Counted from the first letter of the stretch, positions 7,707 to 17,022 are shown. The stretch is DNA of 64,000 bases from Comamonas resistens (GCF_030064165.1 NZ_CP125947.1:62001-126000), one strand, 5' to 3'. Numbers and translations are program-made. The notes: generated by a model from the letters alone, not told the origin.

Positions 7707-9164
7707 ATGCGTATCGATCACCTGATCAACGGCAAAAGCGTTGCCGGCAAGGACTATTTCGAGACCGTCAACCCCGCCACGCAGGAAGTGCTGGCCGAGG
7801 TGGCTTCGGGCGGCGAGGCCGAAGTCGACGCGGCCGTGGCCGCAGCCAAGGAAGCCTTTCCCAAATGGGCCAACACACCCGCCACGGAGCGCGCCAAGCT
7901 GGTGCGCAAGCTCGGCGAGCTGATTGCCAAACATGTGCCCGAGATCGCCGAGACCGAGACCAATGACTGCGGCCAGGTGATTGCCCAGACCGGCAAGCAG
8001 CTCGTGCCGCGTGCGGCCGACAACTTCACCTACTTTGCCGAGATGTGCACACGCGTGGACGGCCACACCTACCCCACGCCCACGCACCTGAACTACACGC
8101 TGTTCCACCCCGTGGGCGTGTGCGCGCTGATCTCGCCGTGGAACGTGCCCTTCATGACCGCTACCTGGAAGGTCGCGCCCTGCCTGGCCTTCGGCAACAC
8201 GGCCGTGCTCAAGATGAGCGAACTCTCGCCCATGACGGCCGCGCGTCTGGGCGAGCTGGCGCTGGAGGCCGGCATTCCCGCAGGCGTGCTCAACATCGTG
8301 CACGGCTACGGCAAGGAGGCCGGCGAGCCGCTGGTGGCGCACCGCGATGTGCGCGCTGTCTCGTTCACGGGATCGACGGCCACGGGCAACCGCATCGTGC
8401 AGGCCGCGGGCCTGAAGAAGTTCAGCATGGAGCTGGGCGGCAAGAGTCCGTTCGTGATCTTCGACGACGCAGACTTCGAGCGCGCTCTCGATGCGGCCGT
8501 GTTCATGATCTTCAGCAACAACGGCGAGCGCTGCACGGCCGGCAGCCGTATCCTGGTGCAAAAAGGCATTTACGCCAAGTTCGTCGACCGCTTCGTGGAG
8601 CGCGCCAAGCGCATCACCGTGGGCGATCCGCTCGATGAAAAAACCATCGTCGGCCCCATGATCAGCCAGGGCCATCTGGCCAAGGTGCGCAGCTATATCG
8701 AGCTGGGCCAGAAAGAGGGCGCCAACATGCTCTGTGGCGGTCTGGATGCCCCCGTGCTGCCAGACCGCGTGAAGAACGGCAACTATGTGCTGCCCACGGT
8801 GTTTGCCGATGTTCAGAATTCCATGCGCATTGCCCAGGAAGAAATCTTCGGCCCCGTGGCCTGCATCATTCCGTTCAGCGACGAGGCCGAGGCCATACGC
8901 CTGGCCAATGACATCCAGTACGGCTTGTCCAGCTATGTGTGGACCGAGAACATCGGCAAGGCCCACCGCGTGGCCGCGGCCGTCGAAGCCGGCATGTGCT
9001 TCGTCAACAGCCAGAACGTGCGCGATCTGCGCCAGCCCTTCGGCGGCACCAAGGCCTCGGGCACGGGCCGCGAAGGCGGCACCTGGAGCTACGAAGTCTT
9101 CTGCGAGCCCAAGAACGTGGCCGTGTCCATGGGCTCGCACCATATCCCGCACTGGGGTGTGTGA
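7707..9164 (+). CDS. hpaE: 5-carboxymethyl-2-hydroxymuconate semialdehyde dehydrogenase
   Basis: A 485-residue aldehyde dehydrogenase. MELGGKSPFVIFDDAD supplies the general base Glu242 and NNGERCTAGSR the nucleophile Cys276; PWNVPF and the FTGSTATG cofactor loop are also visible. The C-terminus, CEPKNVAVSMGSHHIPHWGV, is the distinctive HpaE ending. It oxidises the ring-cleavage aldehyde with NAD to 5-carboxymethyl-2-hydroxymuconate. GCAGGAGAA lies before the ATG. It follows the R1 repeat and is upstream of the Bug protein gene in the same operon. Confidence 0.95.
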   Translation: MRIDHLINGKSVAGKDYFETVNPATQEVLAEVASGGEAEVDAAVAAAKEAFPKWANTPATERAKLVRKLGELIAKHVPEIAETETNDCGQVIAQTGKQLVPRAADNFTYFAEMCTRVDGHTYPTPTHLNYTLFHPVGVCALISPWNVPFMTATWKVAPCLAFGNTAVLKMSELSPMTAARLGELALEAGIPAGVLNIVHGYGKEAGEPLVAHRDVRAVSFTGSTATGNRIVQAAGLKKFSMELGGKSPFVIFDDADFERALDAAVFMIFSNNGERCTAGSRILVQKGIYAKFVDRFVERAKRITVGDPLDEKTIVGPMISQGHLAKVRSYIELGQKEGANMLCGGLDAPVLPDRVKNGNYVLPTVFADVQNSMRIAQEEIFGPVACIIPFSDEAEAIRLANDIQYGLSSYVWTENIGKAHRVAAAVEAGMCFVNSQNVRDLRQPFGGTKASGTGREGGTWSYEVFCEPKNVAVSMGSHHIPHWGV

Positions 9165-9174
9165 GTTTCTGGAA

Positions 9175-9194
9175 TTTTGATAGCTGCCAGCGCT
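9175..9194 (+). repeat. Short TAGCTGC-type repeat (family R3)
   Basis: TTTGATAGCTGCCAGCGCTT, 11 nt after the hpaE stop and inside the hpa operon. Confidence 0.65.
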
Positions 9195-9241
9195 TTCCAC
9201 ATCAGCGTTACGGGCTGAAAAGACGATAAAAGGAGACACCT

Positions 9242-10216
9242 ATGCAACGCCGTCACTTCCTGCAGGCCTGCTCGGCCGCAGCACTCGCCTCCAGCACTCA
9301 GCTGAGTCTGGCTCAGCCTGGAGGCTGGCCAGCCAAGCCCATACGCATCGTCGTGCCGTTCACGCCGGGCGGCACCACCGACATGGTGGCGCGCCTGATC
9401 GGCACCGAACTGGGCAAGCAGCTGGGCCAAAGTGTCATCGTGGAGAACAAGCCCGGCGCGGGCACGGTGATCGGCGTGGACTATGTGGCCAAGCAGCCGG
9501 CCGACGGCTACACCTTTGTCTGCGTGGCCAACAGCTTCACGGCCAACAAGACGCTGGTGAAGAACCTGCCCTATGACACCACCAAGGACCTGCAGCCCGT
9601 GGCCCTCATGGGCCTGTCCGAACATGTGCTGGCCACCCATCCCCAGAGCGGATTGAAGACGCTGGACGATCTCAAGAAAGCGGCCCTGGCCAAACCTGGG
9701 GCGCTGACCTATGCCTCGTTCGGCAACGGCACTTCCGCACATCTTTCAGGGGCGCTGCTGTGCCAGATGATGGGTGTGGAAATGATCCATGTGCCCTACA
9801 AGGGCCAGGGTCCGGCGCTCACCGACTTGCTGGGCGGCCAGGTCAGCGTGATGTTCGGCAACTGGTCGGAGTTTCGCGGTCATATCGAAAGCGGCAAGCT
9901 TGTCGCCCTGGGCATGGCCACGCCCAAGCGCTCGCGCTTTGCCCCCAATGTGCCCACGCTGGCCGAGCAGGGTGTGGCGCTGGACTCCAATTCCTGGCAG
10001 GGCCTGCTGGCCCCTGCCGGCACGCCCGAGGCTGTCGTCCAGCGCGTCAACGCCGAAGTCAACAAGGCCCTGGCCTCGCCCAATGTGGTCGAGGTCTTCG
10101 CCAAAAGCGGCGTGGTCTCGCAGGCCGGCTCGGTCGCGCAGTTCTCGGGCTTTGTGAACAGCGAGATCGCCAAGTACGGCGAGATCATCCGCCGCGCCAA
10201 TATTTCCATGGGGTGA
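9242..10216 (+). CDS. Bug-family (TctC-like) periplasmic binding protein
   Basis: A 324-residue extracytoplasmic solute receptor of the Bordetella uptake gene (Bug) family. The N-terminus MQRRHFLQACSAAALASS is an export signal with a Tat-like twin arginine. The mature part shows WPAKPIRIVVPFTPGGTTDMVARLI, NKPGAGTVIGVDYVAKQPADGYT and HVPYKGQGPALTDLLGGQV, which are family hallmarks. It probably binds an aromatic or dicarboxylic acid of this pathway. The TctA and TctB membrane partners are not in the window, as is common for Bug proteins. AAAGGAGACACCT precedes the start. Confidence 0.93.
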   Translation: MQRRHFLQACSAAALASSTQLSLAQPGGWPAKPIRIVVPFTPGGTTDMVARLIGTELGKQLGQSVIVENKPGAGTVIGVDYVAKQPADGYTFVCVANSFTANKTLVKNLPYDTTKDLQPVALMGLSEHVLATHPQSGLKTLDDLKKAALAKPGALTYASFGNGTSAHLSGALLCQMMGVEMIHVPYKGQGPALTDLLGGQVSVMFGNWSEFRGHIESGKLVALGMATPKRSRFAPNVPTLAEQGVALDSNSWQGLLAPAGTPEAVVQRVNAEVNKALASPNVVEVFAKSGVVSQAGSVAQFSGFVNSEIAKYGEIIRRANISMG

Positions 10217-10221
10217 GCATC

Positions 10222-11148
10222 ATGGGCAAGCTAGCACTCGCGGCCAAGATCACGCATGTTCCGTCCATCTATCTGAGCGAGCTGGACGGGCCGCGCAAGG
10301 GAACGCGCCAGGATGCAATCGACGGGCTCAAGGAGATCGGTCAGCGCTGCCGTGATCTGGGCGTGGATACGCTGGTGGTCTTCGATACGCACTGGCTGGT
10401 CAACGCCAACTATCACGTGCTCTGCGGTCCGCATTTCAAGGGCCTGTACACCAGCAACGAGCTGCCGCATTTCATCAGCCATATGCCTTTCGAATTCCCT
10501 GGCAACCCGGCGCTGGGCAAGCTGCTGGCGGCCCAGGCCAATGCGCTGGGGGTGGAGACGCTGGCCCATGACGCCACCACGCTGGAGCCCGAATACGGCA
10601 CGCTGGTACCCATGCGCTACATGAACGCAGACCAGCACTTCAAGGTAGTGTCGATATCGGCCATGTGCATGGCCCATTACCTGAACGACAGTGCGCGTCT
10701 GGGCTGGGCCGTTCGCCGCGCGGTGGAAGAGCATTACGACGGAACGGTGGCGATTCTCGCCAGCGGCTCGCTGTCGCATCGCTTTGCGCAGAACGGGCTG
10801 GCGCCCGACTATGCGTTCAGGATCTGGAGCCCGTTTCTGGAGCAGCTTGACCAGGAGGTCATCCGCCTGTGGCAGGCCGGTGAATGGCAGACTTTTTGCG
10901 GCATGTTGCCCGAGTACGCGGCCAAGGGCCATGGCGAGGGTTTCATGCACGACACGGCCATGCTGATGGGGGCCCTGGGCTGGTCGGCATACGACGGCAA
11001 GGCCGAAGTCATCACGCCGTATTTCGGTGCCTCGGGCACGGGCCAGATCAATGCCGTCTTCCCCGTCACGCCGCAGGACGGCAGCGCCATTCCCGCAGCC
11101 CAGGCCAGCCAGGCCAATGCTGCAGCCGCCGTGGCGGCAAGACTCTGA
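10222..11148 (+). CDS. hpaD: 3,4-dihydroxyphenylacetate 2,3-dioxygenase
   Basis: A 308-residue class III (LigB-type) extradiol dioxygenase. The N-terminus MGKLALAAKITHVPSIYLSEL is nearly the same as in enterobacterial HpaD; VFDTHWLVNANYHV and the later GSLSHRFAQNG segment provide the iron ligands and acid-base histidines expected of the family. It opens the homoprotocatechuate ring. The ATG at 10222 is chosen over a longer in-frame reading from 9760 because it matches the family N-terminus and starts 5 nt after the preceding stop. The alanine-rich C-terminal tail (about 285-308) looks like an unimportant extension. Confidence 0.95.
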   Translation: MGKLALAAKITHVPSIYLSELDGPRKGTRQDAIDGLKEIGQRCRDLGVDTLVVFDTHWLVNANYHVLCGPHFKGLYTSNELPHFISHMPFEFPGNPALGKLLAAQANALGVETLAHDATTLEPEYGTLVPMRYMNADQHFKVVSISAMCMAHYLNDSARLGWAVRRAVEEHYDGTVAILASGSLSHRFAQNGLAPDYAFRIWSPFLEQLDQEVIRLWQAGEWQTFCGMLPEYAAKGHGEGFMHDTAMLMGALGWSAYDGKAEVITPYFGASGTGQINAVFPVTPQDGSAIPAAQASQANAAAAVAARL

Positions 11149-11160
11149 GCAAGGAATGAC

Positions 11161-11601
11161 ATGCCGCATGTCGTGATTCTTTACACCGGCAATCTGGAGC
11201 CGCATGTCGATATGGGCAGCCTGTGCCGCAAGCTGGCCGACACCATGCTGGCCGTGCACGCCGAAGATGGTGCGCAGGTCTTTCCCACGGGCGGAACGCG
11301 CGTGTTTGCCTACCCTGCGCCGCACTACGCGGTCTCCGACGGCGGCACCGCGGGCCGTGCCGCTGGTGGTGATGGTGACTATGGCTTTATCTACATCAAT
11401 CTGCGCATGGGCAAAGGGCGCTCCGACGCGGTCCAGAAGGCCGCGGGCGACGCGCTGCTGGCCTGCGCCCAGGCGCATCTGGCGCCGCTGTTCGCCGACC
11501 CGCGCAAGCACCTGGGCCTCACGGTGCAGGTCGACGAAGCGCCGGGCCAGGTGTACGACGCCAAGCACAGCACCCTGCATCCCCTGTTTGCCAAGAAATA
11601 G
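11161..11601 (+). CDS. hpaF: 5-carboxymethyl-2-hydroxymuconate delta-isomerase
   Basis: A 146-residue CHMI protein of the tautomerase superfamily. It begins [29 protein letters not shown]; the proline after the initiator methionine would be the catalytic N-terminal base once Met is removed. It isomerises 5-carboxymethyl-2-hydroxymuconate to the oxo-ene form used by HpaG. It is a little longer than the enterobacterial enzyme, with a glycine-rich segment ([16 protein letters not shown]) in the middle. It starts 12 nt after hpaD and ends 4 nt before hpaH. Confidence 0.92.
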   Translation: MPHVVILYTGNLEPHVDMGSLCRKLADTMLAVHAEDGAQVFPTGGTRVFAYPAPHYAVSDGGTAGRAAGGDGDYGFIYINLRMGKGRSDAVQKAAGDALLACAQAHLAPLFADPRKHLGLTVQVDEAPGQVYDAKHSTLHPLFAKK

Positions 11602-11605
11602 AACC

Positions 11606-12439
11606 ATGTTTTCTCCCGAACTTCTGACCCAGCTCGCGCAGGAACTCGACGCCAGCGAGGCGTCGCGCCAGCAGATCGAGCATTTCTCCAAGCGCTTTCC
11701 CGGCATGACGGTCGAGGACGGCTACCGCGTCTCGCGCGAGTGGGTGCGCATGCAGGTCGCCGCGGGCCGCAAGGTCATAGGCCACAAGATCGGCCTGACC
11801 TCGCGCGCCATGCAGATGGCTAGCCAGATCGACGAGCCCGACTACGGCACCTTGCTGGACTCCATGCTCTACACCTGCCGACCCGGCCAGGTGCTGGAGA
11901 TTCCGGTCGCGAACTTCATCGCTCCGCGCGTGGAGGTCGAGCTGGCCTTCATCCTCAAGGCGCCGCTGGTAGGTCCGGGCCTGCCCGGCGGCAAGGAAGT
12001 GACGCTGGACGACGTGCTGGCCGCCACCGAGTACGTGACGCCGGCCATCGAGATCATCGACGCGCGCATCGAGCAGTTCGACCGCCACACCAAGGCCATG
12101 CGCAAAGTGTTCGACACCATCAGCGACAACGCGGCCAATGCGGGCATCGTGGTTGGCGCCCAGCGCGCTGACCCCAAGGCCGTGGACCTGCCCTGGTGCG
12201 GCGCCATACTGCGCCAGAACGGCATCGTCGAGGAAACCGGCCTTGCCGCTGGCGTGCAAGGCCATCCGGCCATAGGCGTAGCCTGGCTGGCCAACAAGCT
12301 CGCGCCCTGGGGTGAATCCCTGCAGCCCGGCCAGATCGTGCTGGCGGGCTCCTTCACGCGTCCGGTGGCGGCCAAGCCCGGCGACATGTTCGAAGCCGAC
12401 TACGGCCCCCTGGGCAAGCTGCAATTCCGATTTGTCTGA
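11606..12439 (+). CDS. hpaH: 2-oxohept-3-ene-1,7-dioate hydratase
   Basis: A 277-residue member of the MhpD/HpaH hydratase family, related to fumarylacetoacetate hydrolases. Motifs include [14 protein letters not shown], the metal-site [14 protein letters not shown] and a conserved [14 protein letters not shown]. It hydrates the oxo-ene dioate to 4-hydroxy-2-oxoheptane-1,7-dioate, the substrate of HpaI. The ATG at 11606 is 4 nt beyond the hpaF stop and gives normal family length; upstream in-frame codons belong to a different reading of hpaF. Confidence 0.94.
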   Translation: MFSPELLTQLAQELDASEASRQQIEHFSKRFPGMTVEDGYRVSREWVRMQVAAGRKVIGHKIGLTSRAMQMASQIDEPDYGTLLDSMLYTCRPGQVLEIPVANFIAPRVEVELAFILKAPLVGPGLPGGKEVTLDDVLAATEYVTPAIEIIDARIEQFDRHTKAMRKVFDTISDNAANAGIVVGAQRADPKAVDLPWCGAILRQNGIVEETGLAAGVQGHPAIGVAWLANKLAPWGESLQPGQIVLAGSFTRPVAAKPGDMFEADYGPLGKLQFRFV

Positions 12440-12455
12440 ATCACGGAGATCTCCC

Positions 12456-13910
12456 ATGCCTTTGCAATTACGCGATCCGAGCCTGCTCAAGACCGAATGC
12501 CTGATCGACGGCCGCTGGCTGGCCGCCGGCGACGGCACCACCATTGCCGTGAACAACCCGGCCACCGGGGAGTTGCTGGCGGCCGTGCCCAAGATGGGCG
12601 AGGCCGAAACCCAGACCGCCATTGCCGCGGCCGAGCGCGCCTTTGCCGAGTGGAAGTCTCGCACCGCCGACCAGCGCGCCGCCATCCTGCACAAGTGGTT
12701 CGAACTGCTGATGCAGCACCAGGAGGACCTGGCACAGATCATGACGGCCGAACAGGGCAAGCCCCTGGCCGAATCGCGCGGCGAAATCGCCTATGCGGCC
12801 TCCTATGTGCAGTGGTTTGCCGAGGAGGCGCGCCGCGTCTACGGCTCCACCGTACCCTCGCCCTGGGGCGACAAGAAGATCGTCGTGACCAAGGAGCCGG
12901 TGGGCGTGTGCGCGGCGATCACACCCTGGAACTTCCCCGCAGCCATGATCACGCGCAAGGTGGCGCCGGCCCTGGCTGCCGGCTGCACCATCATCGTCAA
13001 GCCCGCGCAGCAGACGCCGCTGTCGGCCCTGGCGCTGGGCGAACTGGCTCAGCGTGCCGGCGTGCCTGCCGGCGTGTTCAGCGTCCTCACCGGTCCGGCG
13101 CGTGCCATCGGCGGCGTGCTCACGGCCAGCATGGCGGTGCGCAAGCTCACCTTCACGGGCTCCACCGAAGTGGGCCGCGTGCTGGCCGCGCAATGCGCGC
13201 CCACGCTCAAGAAGATGTCGCTGGAGCTGGGCGGCAATGCGCCCTTCATCGTCTTCGACGATGCGGATCTGGATGCCGCCGTGGAAGGAGCCATGGCCTC
13301 AAAGTACCGCAATACCGGCCAGACCTGCGTCTGCGCCAACCGCCTGCTGGTACAGGACGGGGTGTACGAGGCCTTCATGGCCAAGCTCAAGGCCGCGGTG
13401 CTGGCACTCAAGGTCGGCAACGGCGCCGACGCCGGCATTACCCAGGGCCCGCTGATCGACGAGGCGGCCGTGGCCAAGGTCAAGGAACTGGTGGCCGATG
13501 CCGTGGCCCAGGGTGCCGAAGTCGTCACCGGCGGCAAGCCTTCGGCGCTGGGCGGCACCTTCTACGAGCCCACCATTCTCGGCGGCGCCACGGACCGCAT
13601 GCGCATCGCCAGGGAAGAGGTCTTCGGCCCCGTGGCACCCGTGTTCCGCTTCAGCACCGAGGAGGAGGCCATCCGCATGGCCAACGACACCGAATACGGC
13701 CTGGCGGCCTACTTCTATGCGCGCGACGTGGGCCGCGTCTGGCGCGTGGGCGCGGCGCTCGAATACGGCATGGTCGGCATCAACAGCGGCATCATCAGCA
13801 CTGCCGTGGCGCCGTTCGGCGGCGTCAAGCAGTCGGGCATGGGCCGCGAGGGTGGCGCCGCGGGGATTGAAGAATACGTGAGTACCAAATATCTTTGTAT
13901 GGGGTACTGA
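12456..13910 (+). CDS. gabD: Succinate-semialdehyde dehydrogenase
   Basis: A 484-residue aldehyde dehydrogenase of the GabD type. MSLELGGNAPFIVFDDADLDAA holds the general base and NTGQTCVCANRLL the nucleophile (Cys291) with a second cysteine two residues on (Cys293), an arrangement that in some family members forms a regulatory disulfide. SDSRGSW-like features are absent; the KSRTADQRAAIL N-terminus is typical GabD. HpaI releases succinate semialdehyde plus pyruvate, so this gene completes the pathway to succinate. CACGGAGA lies before the ATG, 16 nt after hpaH. Confidence 0.93.
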   Translation: MPLQLRDPSLLKTECLIDGRWLAAGDGTTIAVNNPATGELLAAVPKMGEAETQTAIAAAERAFAEWKSRTADQRAAILHKWFELLMQHQEDLAQIMTAEQGKPLAESRGEIAYAASYVQWFAEEARRVYGSTVPSPWGDKKIVVTKEPVGVCAAITPWNFPAAMITRKVAPALAAGCTIIVKPAQQTPLSALALGELAQRAGVPAGVFSVLTGPARAIGGVLTASMAVRKLTFTGSTEVGRVLAAQCAPTLKKMSLELGGNAPFIVFDDADLDAAVEGAMASKYRNTGQTCVCANRLLVQDGVYEAFMAKLKAAVLALKVGNGADAGITQGPLIDEAAVAKVKELVADAVAQGAEVVTGGKPSALGGTFYEPTILGGATDRMRIAREEVFGPVAPVFRFSTEEEAIRMANDTEYGLAAYFYARDVGRVWRVGAALEYGMVGINSGIISTAVAPFGGVKQSGMGREGGAAGIEEYVSTKYLCMGY

Positions 13911-13918
13911 GATGAAAA

Positions 13919-14020
13919 CCCCCTGAGTCGCTTCGCCTAGGCGGCCCCGCGCCTTCCCCCTCTCTCTACGCGCTGCGCGCTACGGGAGGGGGACGCAGCC
14001 AGCGCGGCGGCCCTTGCGCG
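13919..14020 (+). repeat. GC-rich dispersed repeat (family R2), copy b
   Basis: CCCCCTGAGTCGCTTCGCC, CTAGGCGGCCCCGC, CTTCCCCCTCTC and a GGGAGGGGGACG segment, arranged as in the other R2 copies. It occupies the 177-bp gap between gabD and hpaI inside the operon. Confidence 0.75.
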
Positions 14021-14087
14021 GCTGCCCTGGCCTGGCGAGCGTCAGTTGCATGGGCAGCGGGGGCGCGAAGCACTATGGATAACTGAA

Positions 14088-14912
14088 ATGACAATGCAAA
14101 CACCCACCAATCCCTTCAAGGCCGCGATTGCGGCCGGCCGCCCACAGATCGGCCTGTGGCTGGGCCTGGGCAGCCCCTATAGCGCAGAGATCTGCGCGGG
14201 CGCGGGCTTCGACTGGCTGCTGATCGACGGCGAGCATGGCCCCAACGACACGCTGACGCTGTTGGCGCAGCTGCAGGCTATTGCCGCCTATCCGGCCAGC
14301 CATGCGATCGCACGCATCCCCATGGGCCATGGCGAGATTGGCGAGATGCTGATCAAGCAGTATCTGGACCTGGGCGTGCAGACCCTGCTGGTCCCCATGG
14401 TGGAGACGGGCGAGCAGGCTACCCAGATAGTGCGCTGTTCGCGCTATCCGCAAGATGACGGCAAGGGCGGCATTCGCGGCATGGCCGGGGCCAGGGCTTC
14501 GGGCTGGGGACGGCGGGCCAGCTACTACCACGAGGCCAATGCACAGGTCTGCATGTTGCTGCAGGTCGAATCGGTGCAGGGCTTGAAGAATCTCGATGCG
14601 ATTGTCGCGACCGAGGGCGTGGACGGCGTGTTCATAGGCCCGGCCGATCTGTCGGCCACCATGGGGCATGTGGGCAATCCCGGCCACCCCGAAGTGCAGG
14701 CCGCCATTGCCGATGCGATTGTGCGCATACGCAAGGCGGGCAAGGCTGCGGGAATTCTCACCCCCAATGAGGCCCAGGCGCGCAAGTACCTGGAGCAGGG
14801 CTGCAGCTTTGTGGCTGTGGGGCTGGATACGGGACTGCTGGTGCAATCCACCAGTGCGCTGGCCGCGCGTTTCAAGGATGTCAAGCCGGTCGCGCCCAGC
14901 AGCACGTACTGA
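14088..14912 (+). CDS. hpaI: 4-hydroxy-2-oxoheptanedioate aldolase
   Basis: A 274-residue class II (metal-dependent) aldolase of the HpcH/HpaI family. [66 protein letters not shown] and the [34 protein letters not shown] segment contain the metal ligands and phosphate/arginine sites of the family. It cleaves 4-hydroxy-2-oxoheptanedioate to pyruvate and succinate semialdehyde. Two nearby ATGs (14088, 14094) are possible. The preceding gap carries an R2 repeat, unlike the tight spacing elsewhere in the operon. Confidence 0.94.
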   Translation: MTMQTPTNPFKAAIAAGRPQIGLWLGLGSPYSAEICAGAGFDWLLIDGEHGPNDTLTLLAQLQAIAAYPASHAIARIPMGHGEIGEMLIKQYLDLGVQTLLVPMVETGEQATQIVRCSRYPQDDGKGGIRGMAGARASGWGRRASYYHEANAQVCMLLQVESVQGLKNLDAIVATEGVDGVFIGPADLSATMGHVGNPGHPEVQAAIADAIVRIRKAGKAAGILTPNEAQARKYLEQGCSFVAVGLDTGLLVQSTSALAARFKDVKPVAPSSTY

Positions 14913-14993
14913 GGACGCAGGTCTGTAGTGACCTGGAGCCTATTCGCCAGGCGGGCCTCTTACATACAATCGGGCAGCAACCTCACCTTCGCT

Positions 14994-15479
14994 ATGACCC
15001 AGCACGACACAACCAACGCAACTGAACCCATGCGCTCGTTTGCGCGTTCCCTGCCGATGGCCTTGCTCAAGGCGCGTGAGTCGGTCATGGTGCGCTTTCG
15101 CCCTTCGTTGCGGGCCCATGGCCTGACCGAGCAGCAATGGCGCGTCATTCGCGCCATGTCGGCAGCAGACCACAGGCTGCGCCCCATGGAGCTGTCGCAG
15201 ATGACCTTCATCAGCATGCCCAGCCTTTCGCGTCTGCTCAAGACGCTGGAAGGGCGTGACCTGATCAAGCGCGGCCGTCATGTGGGGGATCTGCGCGGTT
15301 CGGAGTTCGGCCTCACGCCTGCGGGCCACGCCATGGTGGCCGAGATCGCGCCGCATGCCGAGGAAATCTATGCCGAAATCGAGCGTGTGGTGGGCAGCAA
15401 GGAGATCGAGCAGCTGTACTACGTGCTTGAGCAGGTGGTGCAACGCCTGGGCCTGCCCGGCGAGGATGAACTGGAATAA
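14994..15479 (+). CDS. hpaR: MarR-family repressor of the homoprotocatechuate operon
   Basis: A 161-residue MarR regulator. FARSLPMALLKARESVMVRFRPSLRAHGLTEQQWRVIRAMSA matches HpaR, and the winged helix follows (PMELSQMTFISMPSLSRLLKTLEGRDLIKRGRHVGDLRGSEFGLTPAG). In enterobacteria HpaR represses the meta-cleavage operon until 4-hydroxyphenylacetate or homoprotocatechuate is present. The ATG at 14994 is preferred; a longer frame from 14928 adds an unlikely leader. A possible -10 TACAAT at 14965-14970 suggests a private promoter as well as operon read-through. Confidence 0.9.
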   Translation: MTQHDTTNATEPMRSFARSLPMALLKARESVMVRFRPSLRAHGLTEQQWRVIRAMSAADHRLRPMELSQMTFISMPSLSRLLKTLEGRDLIKRGRHVGDLRGSEFGLTPAGHAMVAEIAPHAEEIYAEIERVVGSKEIEQLYYVLEQVVQRLGLPGEDELE

Positions 15480-15560
15480 CCCCCCTGAGTCGCTGCGCGC
15501 CTTCCCCCTGGAAGGGGCGACGTGCAACGGGACGACGCCTTCGCTGCGGGGCGCATCTCT
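15480..15560 (+). repeat. GC-rich dispersed repeat (family R2), copy c
   Basis: CCCCCTGAGTCGCTGCGCGCCTTCCCCC followed by a GGGACGACGCCTTCGCTGCGGGGCG segment. It follows directly after the hpaR stop and is shorter than the other copies. Confidence 0.65.
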
Positions 15561-15614
15561 GGCGCGCCTTGCCGGCTTCATGCGCTCCAGCACGGCAATG
15601 GCGACAATACGGGC

Positions 15615-16247
15615 ATGAGTTCTGCCATTGCCGTCATCGACTTTGAAACCACGGGCATGACACCCGCCCAGGGCGCCAGGGCGACCGAGATCGCCATCGT
15701 GCTGCTGGAGCAGGGGCGTGTCGTCGATCGCTTCCAGAGCCTGATGCAGACCGGTGCCTGGGTCTCGCCTTTCATCACGCAGCTGACCGGCATCACCAAC
15801 GAGATGCTGCGCACGGCTCCGCCTGCGGCCGAAGTCATGCGCGAGGCCGCACGTTTTGTGGGCGATGTGCCCATGGTGGCCCACAACGCATCTTTCGACA
15901 GCAAGTTCTGGCAGGCCGAGCTGGCGCTGGCGGGGCAGGCCGCGCCCCATGCGTTTGCCTGCACGGTGCTGCTGTCGCGCCGCATCTATCCACAGGCACC
16001 CAGCCATAGCCTGGGCAATCTGGCGCGCTATCTGCAACTGCCGTCCACAGGGCGTGCGCACCGGGCACTGGCCGATGCCGAAATGGCGGCGGCTTTGCTG
16101 GCACGCATGCAGCAGGATCTGTGCACGCGTCATGCTCTGCCCTGGCCCGACCATGCGCTGCTGATGCAGCTGCAGCGCTGCAGCAAGGCGCGCACCGGCA
16201 GCTGGCTGGCCCAGCAGGCAGCGCAGGTCAGTCTTACTGCGGGCTGA
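15615..16247 (+). CDS. DnaQ-like 3'-5' exonuclease
   Basis: A 210-residue DEDDh exonuclease related to the epsilon subunit of DNA polymerase III and to the RNase T fold. Exo I is VIDFETTG (D9, E11), Exo II is MVAHNASFDSKFW and Exo III is HRALADAEM with the catalytic His and last Asp. It should remove 3' nucleotides from DNA or RNA; the exact substrate is unclear. Start 15615 puts DFETTG close to the N-terminus as expected. It follows hpaR by 135 bp, with an R2 repeat between. Confidence 0.85.
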   Translation: MSSAIAVIDFETTGMTPAQGARATEIAIVLLEQGRVVDRFQSLMQTGAWVSPFITQLTGITNEMLRTAPPAAEVMREAARFVGDVPMVAHNASFDSKFWQAELALAGQAAPHAFACTVLLSRRIYPQAPSHSLGNLARYLQLPSTGRAHRALADAEMAAALLARMQQDLCTRHALPWPDHALLMQLQRCSKARTGSWLAQQAAQVSLTAG

Positions 16248-16314
16248 TACATTGCCTGATCGCCTCGGGGGCTTGTATTGGGGATTTGATGTTTTTCAAG
16301 GCTTGGGCCCTTAT

Positions 16315-16338
16315 GTATCAAGCGTCAGCAGCTATGGA
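16315..16338 (-). repeat. Short TAGCTGC-type repeat (family R3), minus orientation
   Basis: Reads CCATAGCTGCTGACGCTTGATAC on the minus strand, in the 253-bp gap between the exonuclease and flavin reductase genes. I see nothing else definite in that gap. Confidence 0.6.
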
Positions 16339-16500
16339 TAAATGAGTCAAATGCTGTTGCTCTTGCGCCGAAGTCCTTACGAGTCGTGATCCGACAGGTT
16401 CAGGCCGATAATCAAGCGCAACTCCTGCAGGTGCTGGTGCCTGCTGTTCTTGACCCTGTGGTGCGCTTGAGTGGCGGCCATTTTGTGCTCCTGTTTTGTT

Positions 16501-17022
16501 GTGAACTCCGCCCTGCCAACTTCAGTCCTGCGTACTGCCGAGCCTTTTTCGCAGCGCGAATTTCGCGATGCGCTGGGGCAGTTCGCCACAGGCGTCACCA
16601 TCATCACGGCACGCAGCGCTGAAGGGCATGCGGTGGGCACGACGGTCAGCTCTTTCAATGCGCTGTCGCTGGCACCCTCCCTGGTGCTATGGAGCCTGGG
16701 CCTCAAGGCCAACTCCCTGCCCGTGTTTCGTCACAGCGTGCATTACGCCGTCCATGTGCTGTCAGCCGCGCAAAAGCCGCTGGCCGAGCTGTTTGCGCGC
16801 AGGGGCGCCGACCGCTTCAGCCATACGAGTTACCAGGACTCCGCACATGGCGTGCCGCTGCTGGAAGGCTGCGCGGCGGTGTTCGAGTGCCGCAATCTGC
16901 GTCAGCATGAGGAGGGCGATCATCTGCTCTTCATCGGCGAGGTCGAACGCTGCACACACCATGCCGACAGAGCGCCTTTGCTCTATCACAGCGGCCATAT
17001 GCACACCCGCGGCCTGATCTGA
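16501..17022 (+). CDS. Flavin reductase domain protein (possible oxygenase reductase)
   Basis: A 173-residue protein with the FMN-binding split-barrel flavin reductase fold: FREALGQFATGVTIITAR-like opening (here FSQREFRDALGQFATGVTIITA), TTVSSFNALSLAPSLVLWSL and a C-terminal LLYHSGHMHTRG. Such proteins supply reduced flavin to two-component monooxygenases, for example the small component of 4-hydroxyphenylacetate hydroxylase. It lies 1 kb from hpaR, which makes a link to aromatic oxidation possible, but no large oxygenase component is in the window. The start is uncertain: GTG 16501 is chosen to match family length, while GTG 16471 is also open; neither has a good ribosome site. Confidence 0.8.
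   Translation: MNSALPTSVLRTAEPFSQREFRDALGQFATGVTIITARSAEGHAVGTTVSSFNALSLAPSLVLWSLGLKANSLPVFRHSVHYAVHVLSAAQKPLAELFARRGADRFSHTSYQDSAHGVPLLEGCAAVFECRNLRQHEEGDHLLFIGEVERCTHHADRAPLLYHSGHMHTRGLI

Noticed and set aside
6768..9239. 823-codon open frame on the minus strand opposite hpaG2 and hpaE
   Set aside because: The plus strand carries two clear enzymes here. The antisense frame is a by-product of high GC at third positions, is rich in H, G, A and R, crosses an intergenic repeat, and has no recognisable domain.
10231..11706. Long minus-strand frame opposite hpaD, hpaF and the start of hpaH
   Set aside because: It spans three well-supported plus-strand genes and shows no family signature.
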